A program made the position numbers and the translations under genes. A stretch of DNA of 64,000 nt from QWPT01 sp041161465 (GTDB taxonomy: Bacteria > Planctomycetota > Phycisphaerae > Phycisphaerales > SM1A02). The notes under the pieces were generated by a model. It saw nothing but the letters and a program-made list of their open reading frames with translations. It did not search any database and had not been told where the DNA came from. This document shows, piece after piece, positions 9,127-20,247 of the stretch. Each line of letters opens with the position of its first letter. Positions within the stretch are counted from its first letter, which is position 1. The stretch spans positions 14,550-78,549 of the forward strand of contig JBEAUK010000164.1 in assembly GCA_041161465.1 (NCBI GenBank), written 5' to 3'.

Positions 9127-9807
9127 TCAGCGCCGGCGGCGGCTTCGGACGAGCCCTGCCGCTCCAAGAAGCGCCGCGGCGCCTGGAGCCGGAATCTGCT
9201 GGAACGTGAGGAAGGTCGACGCGGACGGATTGCCCTGCCCGAAGCCTCCCCAGGTGTCGATCCGGTGGAGACCGCGCTCGAGAACAAAGATGCCGTCGTA
9301 TGACGAGAACGAGCTGTTCAGGTCGATGCCCGTTGTGCCTGCGATCGTGGGCGCCTCGGCCGTGCCACCGTAGTGCCAGAAGTGCAGCTGGCCGCCCGCG
9401 CCCGTCGTGAGGCGATAGGTGCCCGTCTCCTCCACCACGAACCAGATGTTCATCGAGTACGCGAACGCATTGCCGTTCGCACCCGCCGAAGCGGTCATCG
9501 AGAATCCCGTCGAGGTGAACGGGCTCCAGCTGATCGAGGTTCCGTACGGCGTGTAGTTGAACGCGCCACCGGTCCAGGTCTGGTGGGTCTGGACGCTCAG
9601 GTAGCCGTAGTAGCCCTCGCCGGGCTGGATGTCGGTGATGTTGGTGTTCGAGACGGACGCGTTGAGGAAGTTCTGGTTGCCCACGTTGTTTCCGTCGAGC
9701 ACCACCGTGGTCTGGAGCGTGATGCCCGCCTGCGCGGCGCTCGCCGCGGCAATCGCGCCACCGAACAGAAGACCGACACCGACCCGTCGAATCGAAGAAG
9801 CGTTCAT
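9127..9807 (-). CDS. PEP-CTERM-like secreted protein
   Basis: The 226-residue product has a signal peptide (MNASSIRRVGVGLLFGGAIA, then ASAAQA, cut near residue 27), a Gly/Ser/Thr/Asn-rich beta-type body, and the tail IPAPGAAALLGAAGLVRSRRRR. A body segment GGQLHFWHYGGTAEAPTIAG followed by FVLERGLHRIDTWGG resembles PA14-like or GLEYA-like sugar-binding folds, but this is weak. Function unknown. AAGGAG lies upstream of the ATG. It is divergent from the FG-GAP/ASPIC gene at 10030, with 222 bases between them that must hold both promoters. Confidence 0.78.
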   Translation of the reverse strand: MNASSIRRVGVGLLFGGAIAAASAAQAGITLQTTVVLDGNNVGNQNFLNASVSNTNITDIQPGEGYYGYLSVQTHQTWTGGAFNYTPYGTSISWSPFTSTGFSMTASAGANGNAFAYSMNIWFVVEETGTYRLTTGAGGQLHFWHYGGTAEAPTIAGTTGIDLNSSFSSYDGIFVLERGLHRIDTWGGFGQGNPSASTFLTFQQIPAPGAAALLGAAGLVRSRRRR

Positions 9808-10029
9808 ACCTGCGGACTCCTTGCTTGAGTTCGTGTAGACGGAGACCCGAACACGCACACCGCGCGCGCGAAACCGGACTCCATCGCGAGCATCAGCGCA
9901 GAAACGCGTAACCCCATGCCAGAAGTCTGTCATACATTTGGCACAATCAAAGTCCACGCAGGCCCTGTCCACCGTTGTGGGTGTCATGGTGCAGCGTTTC
10001 GCGGCTTTTCAGATGTTTCAGGGAGCATT

Positions 10030-11481
10030 ATGTCCACCGTCCTCGCCTTGCATCTTTTTCTATCTCAAACGGCGTCCCTCACTTCCGCGACACCTTCGAG
10101 ATTCGTCGATCGCTCCATCGAGTTCTCGGTCGCGCCAGCGGGCGGACACGCGGCGTGGGGTGATGTGAATGCCGACGGCTGGTCCGATCTCTGGGCTGGC
10201 GGCGTGCTGTGGCTGAACCGCGATGGCAAGACATTCGCACGCGTCGAGGCGCCGGGCGAGGGCGTGATCGCCGACATCGACAACGACGGAGTCGGCGACC
10301 TCGTGTCGTTTGCGCCGATCGCGATCGCGCGCGGCGCACGCGATGGCGACACGATTCGCCTCGAGCCGCTGAAGTTGCCAGACACCCCCGCCACGGTCTC
10401 GCGGGGTGTCGCCGTCGCAGACTTCAACAACGACGGCTTCCTCGACGCGTACTTCGGCGGCTACGAGGACTGGCCGACGCAGACGACCTACCCGTCCATC
10501 CTCCTCCTGAACGAGGGCGGCAAGGGATTTCGCGTCGCATCTGCCACCGCGGATCGCCGCACCCGCGGCGTCACCGCCTGCGACTTCGATGAGGATGGAG
10601 ACCTCGACATCTACCGATCGAACTACCGCCTCCAGCCGAACTCGCTGCTTGTGAACGACGGGAAGGCGGGGTTCGTCGACGAGGCGTCGCCGCGCGGCGC
10701 ACTTGCGACGAGCGCAGGCTTCGAGGGCGGACACTCGATCGGCGCGTGCGTCGGAGACTTCGACGGCGACGGCCGCTTCGACCTCTTCGCAGGCAACTTC
10801 GCGCATGTCGACTCGCGCGGCGACCAGCCGAAGAGCCGTTTCCTGCGCAATCTCGGCGCCGCCAAGGGCTGGACATTCGAGGATCTCGGCGAGTGCGGAG
10901 TCTGGTACCAGGAAAGCTACGCCTCGCCCGCCGCGGGCGACTTCGACAATGACGGCGACCTCGACCTCTTCTTCACGACCGTCTACGCGATCGCGAGCTT
11001 CGAGAAGCCGAACCATCCGGTGCTCTTCCGAAACGACGGCACGCCGAGCGGCGCGAAGTGGACCTTCACCGACGCGACGGCCGGATCGGGTCTCGAGTCG
11101 CTCCCGCCGACCTACCAGGCGGCGTGGGCCGATGTGAACCGTGACGGGCGGCTCGACCTGGTGACGGCAGGCAAGCTCTTCATGAACGAAGGCCCGTCGA
11201 CGGCGCACTGGCTCTGCGTGCGGCTCCGTGGCGACGGCGTCAAGGTCAACCGCGATGCGATCGGCGCGCAGGTGCGCCTCACGCTTCCGGACGGCCGCAC
11301 GCTCGCGCGGCAGGTCGAGGCGGGCACCGGCGCGGGCAACGCGAACAGCCCGTTGCTCCACTTCGGGCTTGGCGCATTCGCCGAACCGGTGACGATCGAG
11401 ATCCGCTGGCCCGACGGGACACGCGAGCGCCGCGAAGGCATCGCCGCCGACCGCACCGTCGAGTTCGTGCGAAACGGCTGA
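10030..11481 (+). CDS. FG-GAP/VCBS repeat protein with C-terminal ASPIC/UnbV domain
   Basis: A 483-residue, probably exported protein. A short hydrophobic head is followed by an integrin-like beta-propeller with seven calcium-binding loops of the form DxNxDGxxD (DVNADGWSD, DIDNDGVGD, DFNNDGFLD, DFDEDGDLD, DFDGDGRFD, DFDNDGDLD, DVNRDGRLD). The last 90 residues match the ASPIC/UnbV domain (DAIGAQVRLTLPDGRTLARQVEAG, then LHFGLGAF and IEIRWPDGTRE). The family (CRTAC1-like) is common in Planctomycetes and is thought to work in cell-surface binding. The ATG chosen has GGGAG upstream; an in-frame extension of 38 codons is not supported. A strong symmetric hairpin follows the stop. Confidence 0.85.
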   Translation: MSTVLALHLFLSQTASLTSATPSRFVDRSIEFSVAPAGGHAAWGDVNADGWSDLWAGGVLWLNRDGKTFARVEAPGEGVIADIDNDGVGDLVSFAPIAIARGARDGDTIRLEPLKLPDTPATVSRGVAVADFNNDGFLDAYFGGYEDWPTQTTYPSILLLNEGGKGFRVASATADRRTRGVTACDFDEDGDLDIYRSNYRLQPNSLLVNDGKAGFVDEASPRGALATSAGFEGGHSIGACVGDFDGDGRFDLFAGNFAHVDSRGDQPKSRFLRNLGAAKGWTFEDLGECGVWYQESYASPAAGDFDNDGDLDLFFTTVYAIASFEKPNHPVLFRNDGTPSGAKWTFTDATAGSGLESLPPTYQAAWADVNRDGRLDLVTAGKLFMNEGPSTAHWLCVRLRGDGVKVNRDAIGAQVRLTLPDGRTLARQVEAGTGAGNANSPLLHFGLGAFAEPVTIEIRWPDGTRERREGIAADRTVEFVRNG

Positions 11482-11498
11482 CAGGTCTCCGCCAAGCA

Positions 11499-11540
11499 AG
11501 CAGCGGGCCGCCAGCTCCGTCGAGCTGGCGACCCGCTGCT
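11499..11540. terminator. Symmetric hairpin between convergent genes
   Basis: AGCAGCGGG, one mismatch, CGCCAGCTC, loop CGTC, GAGCTGGCG, one mismatch, CCCGCTGCT: an 18-pair stem with one internal mismatch. It lies between the ASPIC gene (+) and the PEP-CTERM-like gene (-). There is no strong T-run on either side, so it may act as a bidirectional terminator or as a transcript stabiliser. Confidence 0.7.
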
Positions 11541-11568
11541 GTGGATGGCGAGATCGCGCCGTGCGTGG

Positions 11569-12234
11569 TCAGCGACGACGGCGGCGGGCGCCGAGCGCGC
11601 CGAGCCCGAGCACCGCGACTGCGCCTGGTGTCGGAATCATCTGAATGCTGAAGCTCGACGACGCGCCCGCCATCGGATCCGCGTACGCCGTGTAGTACAA
11701 TTCGTAGTCCCGCCCCGGCGTCAGCGTGACAACCGTGTCGAACGACGAGATTCCGGTCGCCATGCCATCCACCTCGTACACCGAGAAGACGCCGCTGCCA
11801 GGACCTTCCCGATACACCAGCACGACATACCCGCCGTTGGCCGACGATCCAGCGACGAGAGGCGCGAGGCCAGTCGCCGTCATGCGCCATTCACTCACCG
11901 AATCGACGGTGAAACCCTGGGCGAAACTCATTCCGAAGCCCCGGTTTCCGCTCGATCCGGTCGAAGCGTCGAGAGAGAAGCCCGTCGGCGAGAACGCGCT
12001 CAGCATCGCCTGCGCGCCACCGTCCGACACGCTGTGGGCAGCACCGGTCCAGACTCCGGATTGATCGGAGCTGGAGATGGCGCCGGCACTGTCGCTCACA
12101 TAGACGGCTACGCCGGGCAGTTCGAAGTTGGAAGCGAGGGTCATCCCGGCGTGCGCGCGACCGGACGCGATGAAGAGCGCTGCTCCCGAAAGGAGCCCTG
12201 CGCTCAAGATGTCTCGAAGCGAAGCCTGCTGCAT
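11569..12234 (-). CDS. PEP-CTERM-like secreted protein
   Basis: The 221-residue product has a signal peptide (MQQASLRDILSAGLLSGAAL then ASGRAHA, cut near residue 29) and a Ser/Gly/Thr-rich beta-type body. The tail is IPTPGAVAVLGLGALGARRRRR, a variant with TPG in place of APG. No known domain is seen. AAGGA lies at the right distance from this ATG; the frame is open for another 36 codons upstream, but that part lacks signal-peptide character. It converges with the ASPIC gene across the hairpin at 11499-11540. Confidence 0.78.
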   Translation of the reverse strand: MQQASLRDILSAGLLSGAALFIASGRAHAGMTLASNFELPGVAVYVSDSAGAISSSDQSGVWTGAAHSVSDGGAQAMLSAFSPTGFSLDASTGSSGNRGFGMSFAQGFTVDSVSEWRMTATGLAPLVAGSSANGGYVVLVYREGPGSGVFSVYEVDGMATGISSFDTVVTLTPGRDYELYYTAYADPMAGASSSFSIQMIPTPGAVAVLGLGALGARRRRR

Positions 12235-12506
12235 GGTCGATCCTTGTGTGTTCCGGAAGCACTGCGCACGCGGCGCCTGCCTGACCCGGGAAACGAACGC
12301 GTCGCACGAAACCGTTTCGAGCGGCCGTCCGATTCTGAACACGCGATCGCCTGACGCGGCGCGTCACGGACGGGCACCGAATCCCTGGTTCCGGCGATTC
12401 TCGCGGCCCGCGTCCTCAGGTGAGGCACACCTGCAGGGCACGACGCGCCGCGTGCGCGGGCAGGCGCGGACCGACGCATGCTTCGGAGCGGCGCCCGCCG
12501 TGCGGA

Positions 12507-14753
<2,247 letters not shown>

Positions 14754-14940
14754 CGTTTCGACCTTCTTTCTGACCTCGTTGGCTGTCCCGCGAGGGTCTT
14801 GCGTCCCTTGGTTTTGTCGGGGGTGCCAGTGTACGGCGCGACCGCCCCCGCGGGGAGGATTCCCTGTCGCGTGAAGCGAGGGGGAATTCCCGCAGCCAGC
14901 GCGCGGCCGCGGTGCAAGCATCCTCTGGGAGGAAAGCAAG

Positions 14941-15483
14941 ATGCAACGAGATTCGATGCAGTCCGGTGGCATGGCGCGGGGTTCGGCGTCGACCCAGCCG
15001 GCATCTCCGAGGCCCGCGGCTTCGGCGGCGTTTGATGCAACGCCGCTGCGCTGGGTGCGGCGCATTCTGAGGCTGATCGGAGCGGTCTCGGCGGTCACGC
15101 TGCTGTTCGCGCTCATCGGCGAGCCGATGCTGGTTTCTGCCTCGGCGCTCTCGCTTGCCGGCGCCTGCCTGTTGCTGGTGGTCCTCGACATCGGGCAGAC
15201 CAGGTCGAGGGTTGCGACGGCGGCGTTGCGCTCCGGCCTCGGCTCGGGCGAGGCCGCGCGCAAGGCGGGTGTTCGGACCGCGATTCGCCTCACGCTCGCC
15301 GTCGGGCTTGCGGCCTTCGCAGTCGTCGCGACCATGCTCGACCGCACGACGCTGATCGCGGGATCTGCATTCGCCCTCGCGGCCGTCGCCATCTTCGGTG
15401 CACCTGCGTGGCTGGCAACCGTGGGCGACAACGAGGCGATGACGAGCGCCGATGTCGAAGCCCAGCGGGGCAACCGCTCCTGA
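14941..15483 (+). CDS. Small membrane protein of unknown function
   Basis: 180 residues with four predicted hydrophobic segments in two hairpins: about 45-62 (GAVSAVTLLFALIGEPML), 66-84 (SALSLAGACLLLVVLDI), 115-133 and 138-155. A Ser/Ala/Pro-rich 30-residue head faces one side. The ribosome site GGAGGAAAGCAAG before ATG is one of the best in the window, so the gene is real even though I recognise no family. It is divergent from idh and lies 19 bases before the DinB-like gene, with which it may be cotranscribed. Confidence 0.7.
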   Translation: MQRDSMQSGGMARGSASTQPASPRPAASAAFDATPLRWVRRILRLIGAVSAVTLLFALIGEPMLVSASALSLAGACLLLVVLDIGQTRSRVATAALRSGLGSGEAARKAGVRTAIRLTLAVGLAAFAVVATMLDRTTLIAGSAFALAAVAIFGAPAWLATVGDNEAMTSADVEAQRGNRS

Positions 15484-15502
15484 CGGAAGTTACAGTGCGT
15501 GG

Positions 15503-15973
15503 ATGCACCCGTTCGAAGCATCCATCAAGGCCTACGAGGCCGGCGTCGCCCGGCTCCGCGAGGCTTGCGGCGGCCTGTCCGACGCCCAGCTCAACACCCG
15601 CATCGCACCCGGCACCTGGAGCATCCAGGAGGTTGTCGTCCACCTCCTCGACAGCGATCTCATCGCGACGCACCGCATGCGGCGCATCGCCGCGGAGCAC
15701 CTGCCGCTCCTCGTGAGCTACGACGAGAACGCCTTCATCGCCAATCTGCCGGCGGATCGATTGGACTTCGCCGCAGCGATCGAGCTGTTCGAGGTGCACC
15801 GACGCTACACGGCGCAGTGGCTGCGGACGCTGTCGGCCGAGAGCTTTGCGCGCGAGGGAATCCACACCCAGCGGGGCAAGATCACGCTCGGACAGATCGT
15901 CGATCTGTACGCGTCGCATGTCGACCATCACCTCAAGTTCGTCGACGGCAAGCGCGCTGCGCTCCATGCTTGA
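15503..15973 (+). CDS. DinB-like (YfiT-type) metal-binding protein
   Basis: 156 residues forming a four-helix bundle of the DinB/DinB_2 superfamily. WSIQEVVVHLLDSDLI carries the first conserved His (HxxDxD), and VDLYASHVDHHLKFVDG carries the second pair of His, the usual three-His metal site. Family members include thiol-S-transferases such as BstA and mycothiol- or bacillithiol-dependent enzymes; the exact reaction is unknown here. Its stop codon lies inside the start region of the NemA-like gene, implying an operon. Confidence 0.85.
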   Translation: MHPFEASIKAYEAGVARLREACGGLSDAQLNTRIAPGTWSIQEVVVHLLDSDLIATHRMRRIAAEHLPLLVSYDENAFIANLPADRLDFAAAIELFEVHRRYTAQWLRTLSAESFAREGIHTQRGKITLGQIVDLYASHVDHHLKFVDGKRAALHA

Positions 15974-17063
15974 GCCGATTCCCATGCCAACGCTCTTCAC
16001 GCCACTCCAGCTAGGCTCGCTCGAGGTTCCGAACCGCATCTTCATGGCGCCGCTGACTCGCTGCCGATCCGAGACGGGCGATGTTCCCGGCGATCTGATC
16101 GCAACCCACTATGCGCAGCGCGCAAGCGCGGGTCTCTTGATCGCGGAAGCGACCATGGCGATTGCCAACAACTGCGCGTTCATGGGTGCGCCGGGGGTCC
16201 ACTCCGAGGCACAGGTCGCGGGTTGGCGAAAGACGACCGACGCCGTGCACGAAGGAGGCGGCCGCATCTACCTCCAGCTCTGGCACGGCGGCCGCGCGTG
16301 CCACTCGCGCCTCAACGGCGGCGCGCAGCCGGTTGCGCCGAGCGCGATCGCGATCGAGGGCGGCGAAATCTATACGCCCGACGGGCCGAAGCCCTGCGAG
16401 ACACCGCGCGAGCTGCGCGACGACGAGCTCCCGGGAATTGTCGGTGGTTTCCACAAGGCCGCCGAGAATGCGATGCGCGCCGGCTTCGACGGCGTGGAGG
16501 TCCACGGCGCGAACGGCTATCTGCTCGACCAGTTCCTGCGCGACGGCAGCAATCGGCGTCATGGTGCATACGGCGGTCCCGTCGAGAACCGCATGCGGCT
16601 CATGCTCGAGGTGGTCGACGCGGTCGCGACCGTCTTCGGACACGGGCGCGTCGGGCTGCGCATCTCACCGCTGAACAGCTACAACGCGATGCAGGACAGC
16701 GATCCGATCGGGCTCACCACCGCGCTGTGCGACGCGCTTTCGCCGCGCGGACTGTCGTACCTCCATGTGATGCGTGCCGACTTCCTCGGCAAGCAGCACG
16801 GCGATGTGCTCGGCCCCGCGCGCCTTGCGTTCAAGGGGCCGCTCGTCGCCAACATGGGCTACTCGCCCGACGAAGCGGAGCGCGCCGTCGAATCGGGCGG
16901 CGTCGACGCGATCGCCTTTGGAACGCTGTTCCTTGCGAATCCAGACCTGCCGGCACGCATCAAGGCCAAGGCGCAGTTGAACGCGCCCGATCCGTCGACC
17001 TTCTACATGGGCGGCGCGAAGGGATACACCGACTACCCCGCGCTGGCGACCGCTTCGCGATGA
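15966..17063 (+). CDS. nemA: Old yellow enzyme family oxidoreductase (NemA-like)
   Basis: The 365-residue product matches N-ethylmaleimide reductase and other FMN-containing old yellow enzymes over its full length. Visible features are NRIFMAPLTRCRS near the N-terminus, QLWHGGRA, VEVHGANGYLLDQFL (the His/Asn pair that binds the substrate carbonyl), and IAFGTLFLANPDLPARI (phosphate-binding end of FMN). It reduces activated C=C bonds of electrophiles, maleimides or nitro compounds with NADPH. Two starts are possible: ATG at 15966, which overlaps the DinB-like stop by 8 bases, or ATG at 15984 (MPTLFTPLQLG). Neither has a strong ribosome site. The pairing with a DinB-like thiol-transferase suggests detoxification of electrophiles. 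Confidence 0.88.
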   Translation: MLEPIPMPTLFTPLQLGSLEVPNRIFMAPLTRCRSETGDVPGDLIATHYAQRASAGLLIAEATMAIANNCAFMGAPGVHSEAQVAGWRKTTDAVHEGGGRIYLQLWHGGRACHSRLNGGAQPVAPSAIAIEGGEIYTPDGPKPCETPRELRDDELPGIVGGFHKAAENAMRAGFDGVEVHGANGYLLDQFLRDGSNRRHGAYGGPVENRMRLMLEVVDAVATVFGHGRVGLRISPLNSYNAMQDSDPIGLTTALCDALSPRGLSYLHVMRADFLGKQHGDVLGPARLAFKGPLVANMGYSPDEAERAVESGGVDAIAFGTLFLANPDLPARIKAKAQLNAPDPSTFYMGGAKGYTDYPALATASR

Positions 17064-17099
17064 ATGCGGCGAATGCGGCGAACGCGGCCAATCCTGTGT

Positions 17100-18782
17100 T
17101 CACGACCTCCACAGGCTGAGTAGCAACGCAAGGTCCGATGCGCCGACCTTGCCATCGCCGTCGAGATCCGCGGGGCTTCCTGACAGACTCCAGTCGGCGA
17201 GCAGGATCGCGAGGTCGGCTCCATCGATGAAGCCGTCGTTGTTGATGTCGCCAAGACCGGCAGACAAGCACTCATCCGGGATGCCGTTCCCGTCAAGATC
17301 GTCGCAGTTCGACCCTGCGCCGTTCCAGTTGATGTTGAAGAGCTCGGCCTCGATGTCGATGATCGGCGCGCATCCGCCCTGCAGGCAGACCGATCCCCAG
17401 GTACGCACGCAGTCGGCCCACGACGCGCTCGTGCAGCCCGGATCCGGAATCGCAAGCACGCGCGTGAGCTCGCCGACGAACGCCTCCGCCTCGAGCCGCT
17501 GCGCGTACGGCATGAAGTGCGCGGTGTCGACGAGGTAGCGCATCGACCAGCGTCCCCAGCCGTACTCTTCCTCAGTGATGCGCCGCAGGTTGAGCGCCAG
17601 GATGCGAGGATCCGCCGCGGCGAGGTCGTGCGCGATGACAGGCATCCAGTCGATCACCGCCGCGGCTGTGATCGAGCCGCTCACCCGCAGCTCGGCAGCC
17701 AGCACGATCGGGAACTGCGGGTCACCCATCTCTGCGCGGATCCACGCGATCGACGCCACGAGCTGCGCTCTCCACTCTTCCTTGGTCGGCCCGTACCCAG
17801 CGTCGTTCGCGCCGAGATGCAGCACGGCGACCTGCGGCGCGAGCGCTCGCAGCATCGGCCCAGACTGCGAGTGCTGGCCGAGGATGTCGCCGAGGCGCAT
17901 GCCGCCGCGGGCGATCGACTGCACCACGATTCCGCGGTTCGCGGCGAGGCTTCGGAACCGAACACCGACCATCTCCTGACCGATCGTCGCCGAGTTGCCA
18001 CGAAGCTCGAACTGCAGGTGCCGTCGGCCGCCGAATGAAAGCGGCGGCGAGGCAAGCCACTCGAAGGCGCCCGAGGGAGTGTTCTTTCCGAACGCAAGCG
18101 AACCCGACCCGACGACCGGGGAGTTCGAATCGAGCATGTCGAGGTCGGTCGGACGGTTTCGCCAGCTCAGCCCCGGCGACCCCTTGCGACGAAGGGCGAG
18201 GACCTCGGCGATGTACGGTCCCTGCGGCTCGAACCACACGCCGTTGTCGAGCAGCGGATCGGTCGTGCGCGCGGCGTCGTGGAGAAAGAGCGTCCGCTGC
18301 CAGTCGAGTGGCTGAGCGGTTCCCGCGAGAAGGCCGCGCACGGTGAAGTTCGGTAGCACCGCGTCGGCGGGAAGCGTGGTCGGAACGATCGCGCGGCTGG
18401 CCTGCGTGACGGCGAGCCATTGCGGCGGATCGGCCTGGTCGATGTTCGAGTAGATCACGGACTCGGTCGCGGGGCCGAACACCTTCGCGAAGCGCGCGTT
18501 GAGGTGCGCGACGTACTGCCGGCCGAAGCCGGCGGGTGCGGTCTCCTGCGAGTCGCCGAAGAGGGCGACCCGCACGACGCCCTTGGATGCCGATGCCAGG
18601 AGCGAGCGGAAGTACGGCGCGTCCGTCGCGGTCACGCGCGGAACGTCGCGGTAGGTGCGCTCGTCGGTCCGCGCATGGACGGAGCGAAGCGGCGCCACCA
18701 GCGTCAACGCGACCACGAGAAGGACTGCGCCGGGCAGGTCCCTCGTTGACAGTGGCGCATTCGCGAACATGGGCGCACGCAT
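17100..18782 (-). CDS. Secreted SGNH/GDSL-like hydrolase with C-terminal dockerin-like repeats
   Basis: A 560-residue exported protein. The N-terminal hydrophobic stretch (AVLLVVALTLVAPLRSVHA) is a signal peptide. SGNH blocks are visible: VALFGDSQ (block I, Ser at about 78), LHLGANDAGYG (block III), and DTAHFMPYAQ near 419 (block V Asp and His). The family hydrolyses esters, often acetyl groups on polysaccharides. The last 50 residues hold two dockerin-like units: DINNDGFIDGADLAILLADW and DLDGDGKVGASDLALLLSLW. This is the secretion-linked C-terminal motif found in Phycisphaerales, not a cellulosome dockerin. Start is ambiguous between ATG at 18782 and 18770. Confidence 0.8.
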   Translation of the reverse strand: MRAPMFANAPLSTRDLPGAVLLVVALTLVAPLRSVHARTDERTYRDVPRVTATDAPYFRSLLASASKGVVRVALFGDSQETAPAGFGRQYVAHLNARFAKVFGPATESVIYSNIDQADPPQWLAVTQASRAIVPTTLPADAVLPNFTVRGLLAGTAQPLDWQRTLFLHDAARTTDPLLDNGVWFEPQGPYIAEVLALRRKGSPGLSWRNRPTDLDMLDSNSPVVGSGSLAFGKNTPSGAFEWLASPPLSFGGRRHLQFELRGNSATIGQEMVGVRFRSLAANRGIVVQSIARGGMRLGDILGQHSQSGPMLRALAPQVAVLHLGANDAGYGPTKEEWRAQLVASIAWIRAEMGDPQFPIVLAAELRVSGSITAAAVIDWMPVIAHDLAAADPRILALNLRRITEEEYGWGRWSMRYLVDTAHFMPYAQRLEAEAFVGELTRVLAIPDPGCTSASWADCVRTWGSVCLQGGCAPIIDIEAELFNINWNGAGSNCDDLDGNGIPDECLSAGLGDINNDGFIDGADLAILLADWSLSGSPADLDGDGKVGASDLALLLSLWRS

Positions 18783-18860
18783 CGCTCCAAAGGTAGCCCT
18801 GGAAGTCGGCGGTTCAACCCCGAAGACCGAGAACAGCAAGCAATCATCACGGACCTGACC

Positions 18861-18895
18861 AAAAAGACGACACCGCGGGAGTTCCCGCGGTGTCG
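18861..18895 (-). terminator. Rho-independent terminator
   Basis: Read on the minus strand: CGACACCGCGGGA, loop AC, TCCCGCGGTGTCG (13-bp perfect stem), then CTTTTT. It lies 54 bases after the stop of the gene ending at 18949 and is the cleanest terminator in this half of the window. Confidence 0.9.
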
Positions 18896-18948
18896 CATCG
18901 CGCGGCGGCGTCCGATCTCGCCGCGCTTTCCCCCAGCTGGTTCGATCG

Positions 18949-20019
18949 TCAGTCGGTCGCGCCACTCTCCTCGGTCGGGGCGGCGGTCACGGCAGGCTGC
19001 TTCCCCTTCGCTCCCTCGCAGCAGTGCGAGAGCGCCATCAGGAACTCGCGACCGAGCATCACGCGACCGGCCTCGGTGAGATCGTGCGTACCCGAGCCGA
19101 ACTCCGGCGCAAGCGCGGGCCAGCGCTCGTTCTTCACGAGCACGGTCTCGGCGGTGCCGTCCAGGCGCCGCGATTCCGCAGCCGCGATATCGAGGACCGG
19201 TTCGTTCGCAAACCGCTTGCGGAGGAGATCGTTGTAGCGGCCGCGCGTCGCGTTGGCTGCGTCGGGACCCATGCCGACCATCTTCTTCACGGCCGCCTTC
19301 GCACCGTGCTCAGGCTCGCGCAGCGGCGCGGTGCAGTGGACGATCGTGAGGTTCGGCCTTGCGGCCTTGATCGACTGAAGCGCCTGCGTGTAGCGATCGA
19401 GCACACGATTGACATCGGTCGATCGGCCGATGTCCGAGCACGAGAACTTGAGGATCGCGATGTCAACCTTGCTCGCCTCAGGCGAGAGCAGGAACTCCTC
19501 GAAGGCATCGATCTTGTCCTCGGGTTCGCCGTTGTGACCGATCGACGCGTGAAAGATGCCGGGGCGATCGAACGCGTCCGCGTCACTCGCGCCGCGACGC
19601 TCGCGACGATGGGCCTCGCGCTCCTCACCGCGGTACGAAAGCACCTGCAGCGCGAGCTCCGGCTTGCGGGAGAGCACCGTCTCGATGCCCTTGGCGATCT
19701 CGCCGCCAAGCGCCTCATGGGCAAAGTAGATGCGCTTGGTGCGGAGGTCGGCCCAGCAGGTCTCGCCGATCTTGTCGAGCGCGCCGAGATCGACATCGGC
19801 CGTGGCGCCCTGCTGCTTGGAGGCGTTCTTGCGCGAGTCCGTTGCGGTCTCGGGCTGCTTGTCCTGCTTCTCCTTCGTGGCTTGGCCTGCTGGACGCGAG
19901 TCATGTCCTGCTGGACGCGAGTCCTCGGCACCCCACGCTCGCGTCGCTGCTGTCAAGCCACTGGCGAGGAGGAGGGCGAGTGTCGCGGACGCTGCCGCAC
20001 GGTGGATCACATGTTGCAT
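18949..20019 (-). CDS. Exported SGNH-like protein
   Basis: 356 residues. A signal peptide (cut after RAWGA, about residue 30) is followed by a Lys/Gln/Ser-rich linker with a duplicated DSRPAG unit, then a globular domain. KRIYFAHEALGGEIAKGIE, AILKFSCSDIGRSTDVNRVL and THDLTEAGRVMLGREFLMAL are placed like the SGNH blocks I, III and V, with a His and Asp near the C-terminus, but the block I Ser is replaced (FAHEALGG). It may therefore be a binding or non-classical esterase domain. CAGGAG precedes the ATG. It lies next to another SGNH-like gene on the same strand, separated by a terminator. Confidence 0.65.
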   Translation of the reverse strand: MQHVIHRAAASATLALLLASGLTAATRAWGAEDSRPAGHDSRPAGQATKEKQDKQPETATDSRKNASKQQGATADVDLGALDKIGETCWADLRTKRIYFAHEALGGEIAKGIETVLSRKPELALQVLSYRGEEREAHRRERRGASDADAFDRPGIFHASIGHNGEPEDKIDAFEEFLLSPEASKVDIAILKFSCSDIGRSTDVNRVLDRYTQALQSIKAARPNLTIVHCTAPLREPEHGAKAAVKKMVGMGPDAANATRGRYNDLLRKRFANEPVLDIAAAESRRLDGTAETVLVKNERWPALAPEFGSGTHDLTEAGRVMLGREFLMALSHCCEGAKGKQPAVTAAPTEESGATD

Positions 20020-20187
20020 GAGATGCTCCTGGAGTTCAATGATGGGATTCGCCCGAGGTTTCCCGATCGCGTTTCAATCGATCGCGAGTGACTTGGACGA
20101 TCCTTCCGAGTCGGCGTGCGTGCGTCGAGCGTGGACGACTCAATCGACGCGACTTCGCATGCTTCGGTCATGCCTCCCTAGGAAACA

Positions 20188-20218
20188 CGCCGCGCGGAGA
20201 GTTGCTCTCCGCGCGGCG
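20188..20218 (-). terminator. Hairpin after response regulator
   Basis: CGCCGCGCGGAGAG, loop of 3, CTCTCCGCGCGGCG (14-bp perfect stem), followed on the minus strand by TGTTTCC. It lies 29 bases past the response regulator stop codon. The T-run is weak. Confidence 0.7.
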
Positions 20219-20247
20219 CGTTCATCCAACTCCACTGCTCCGCACCG

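Noticed and set aside
17100..18782. Cellulosome component
   Set aside because: The dockerin-like repeats are short Phycisphaerales-type units. No cohesin or cellulase is seen in the window.
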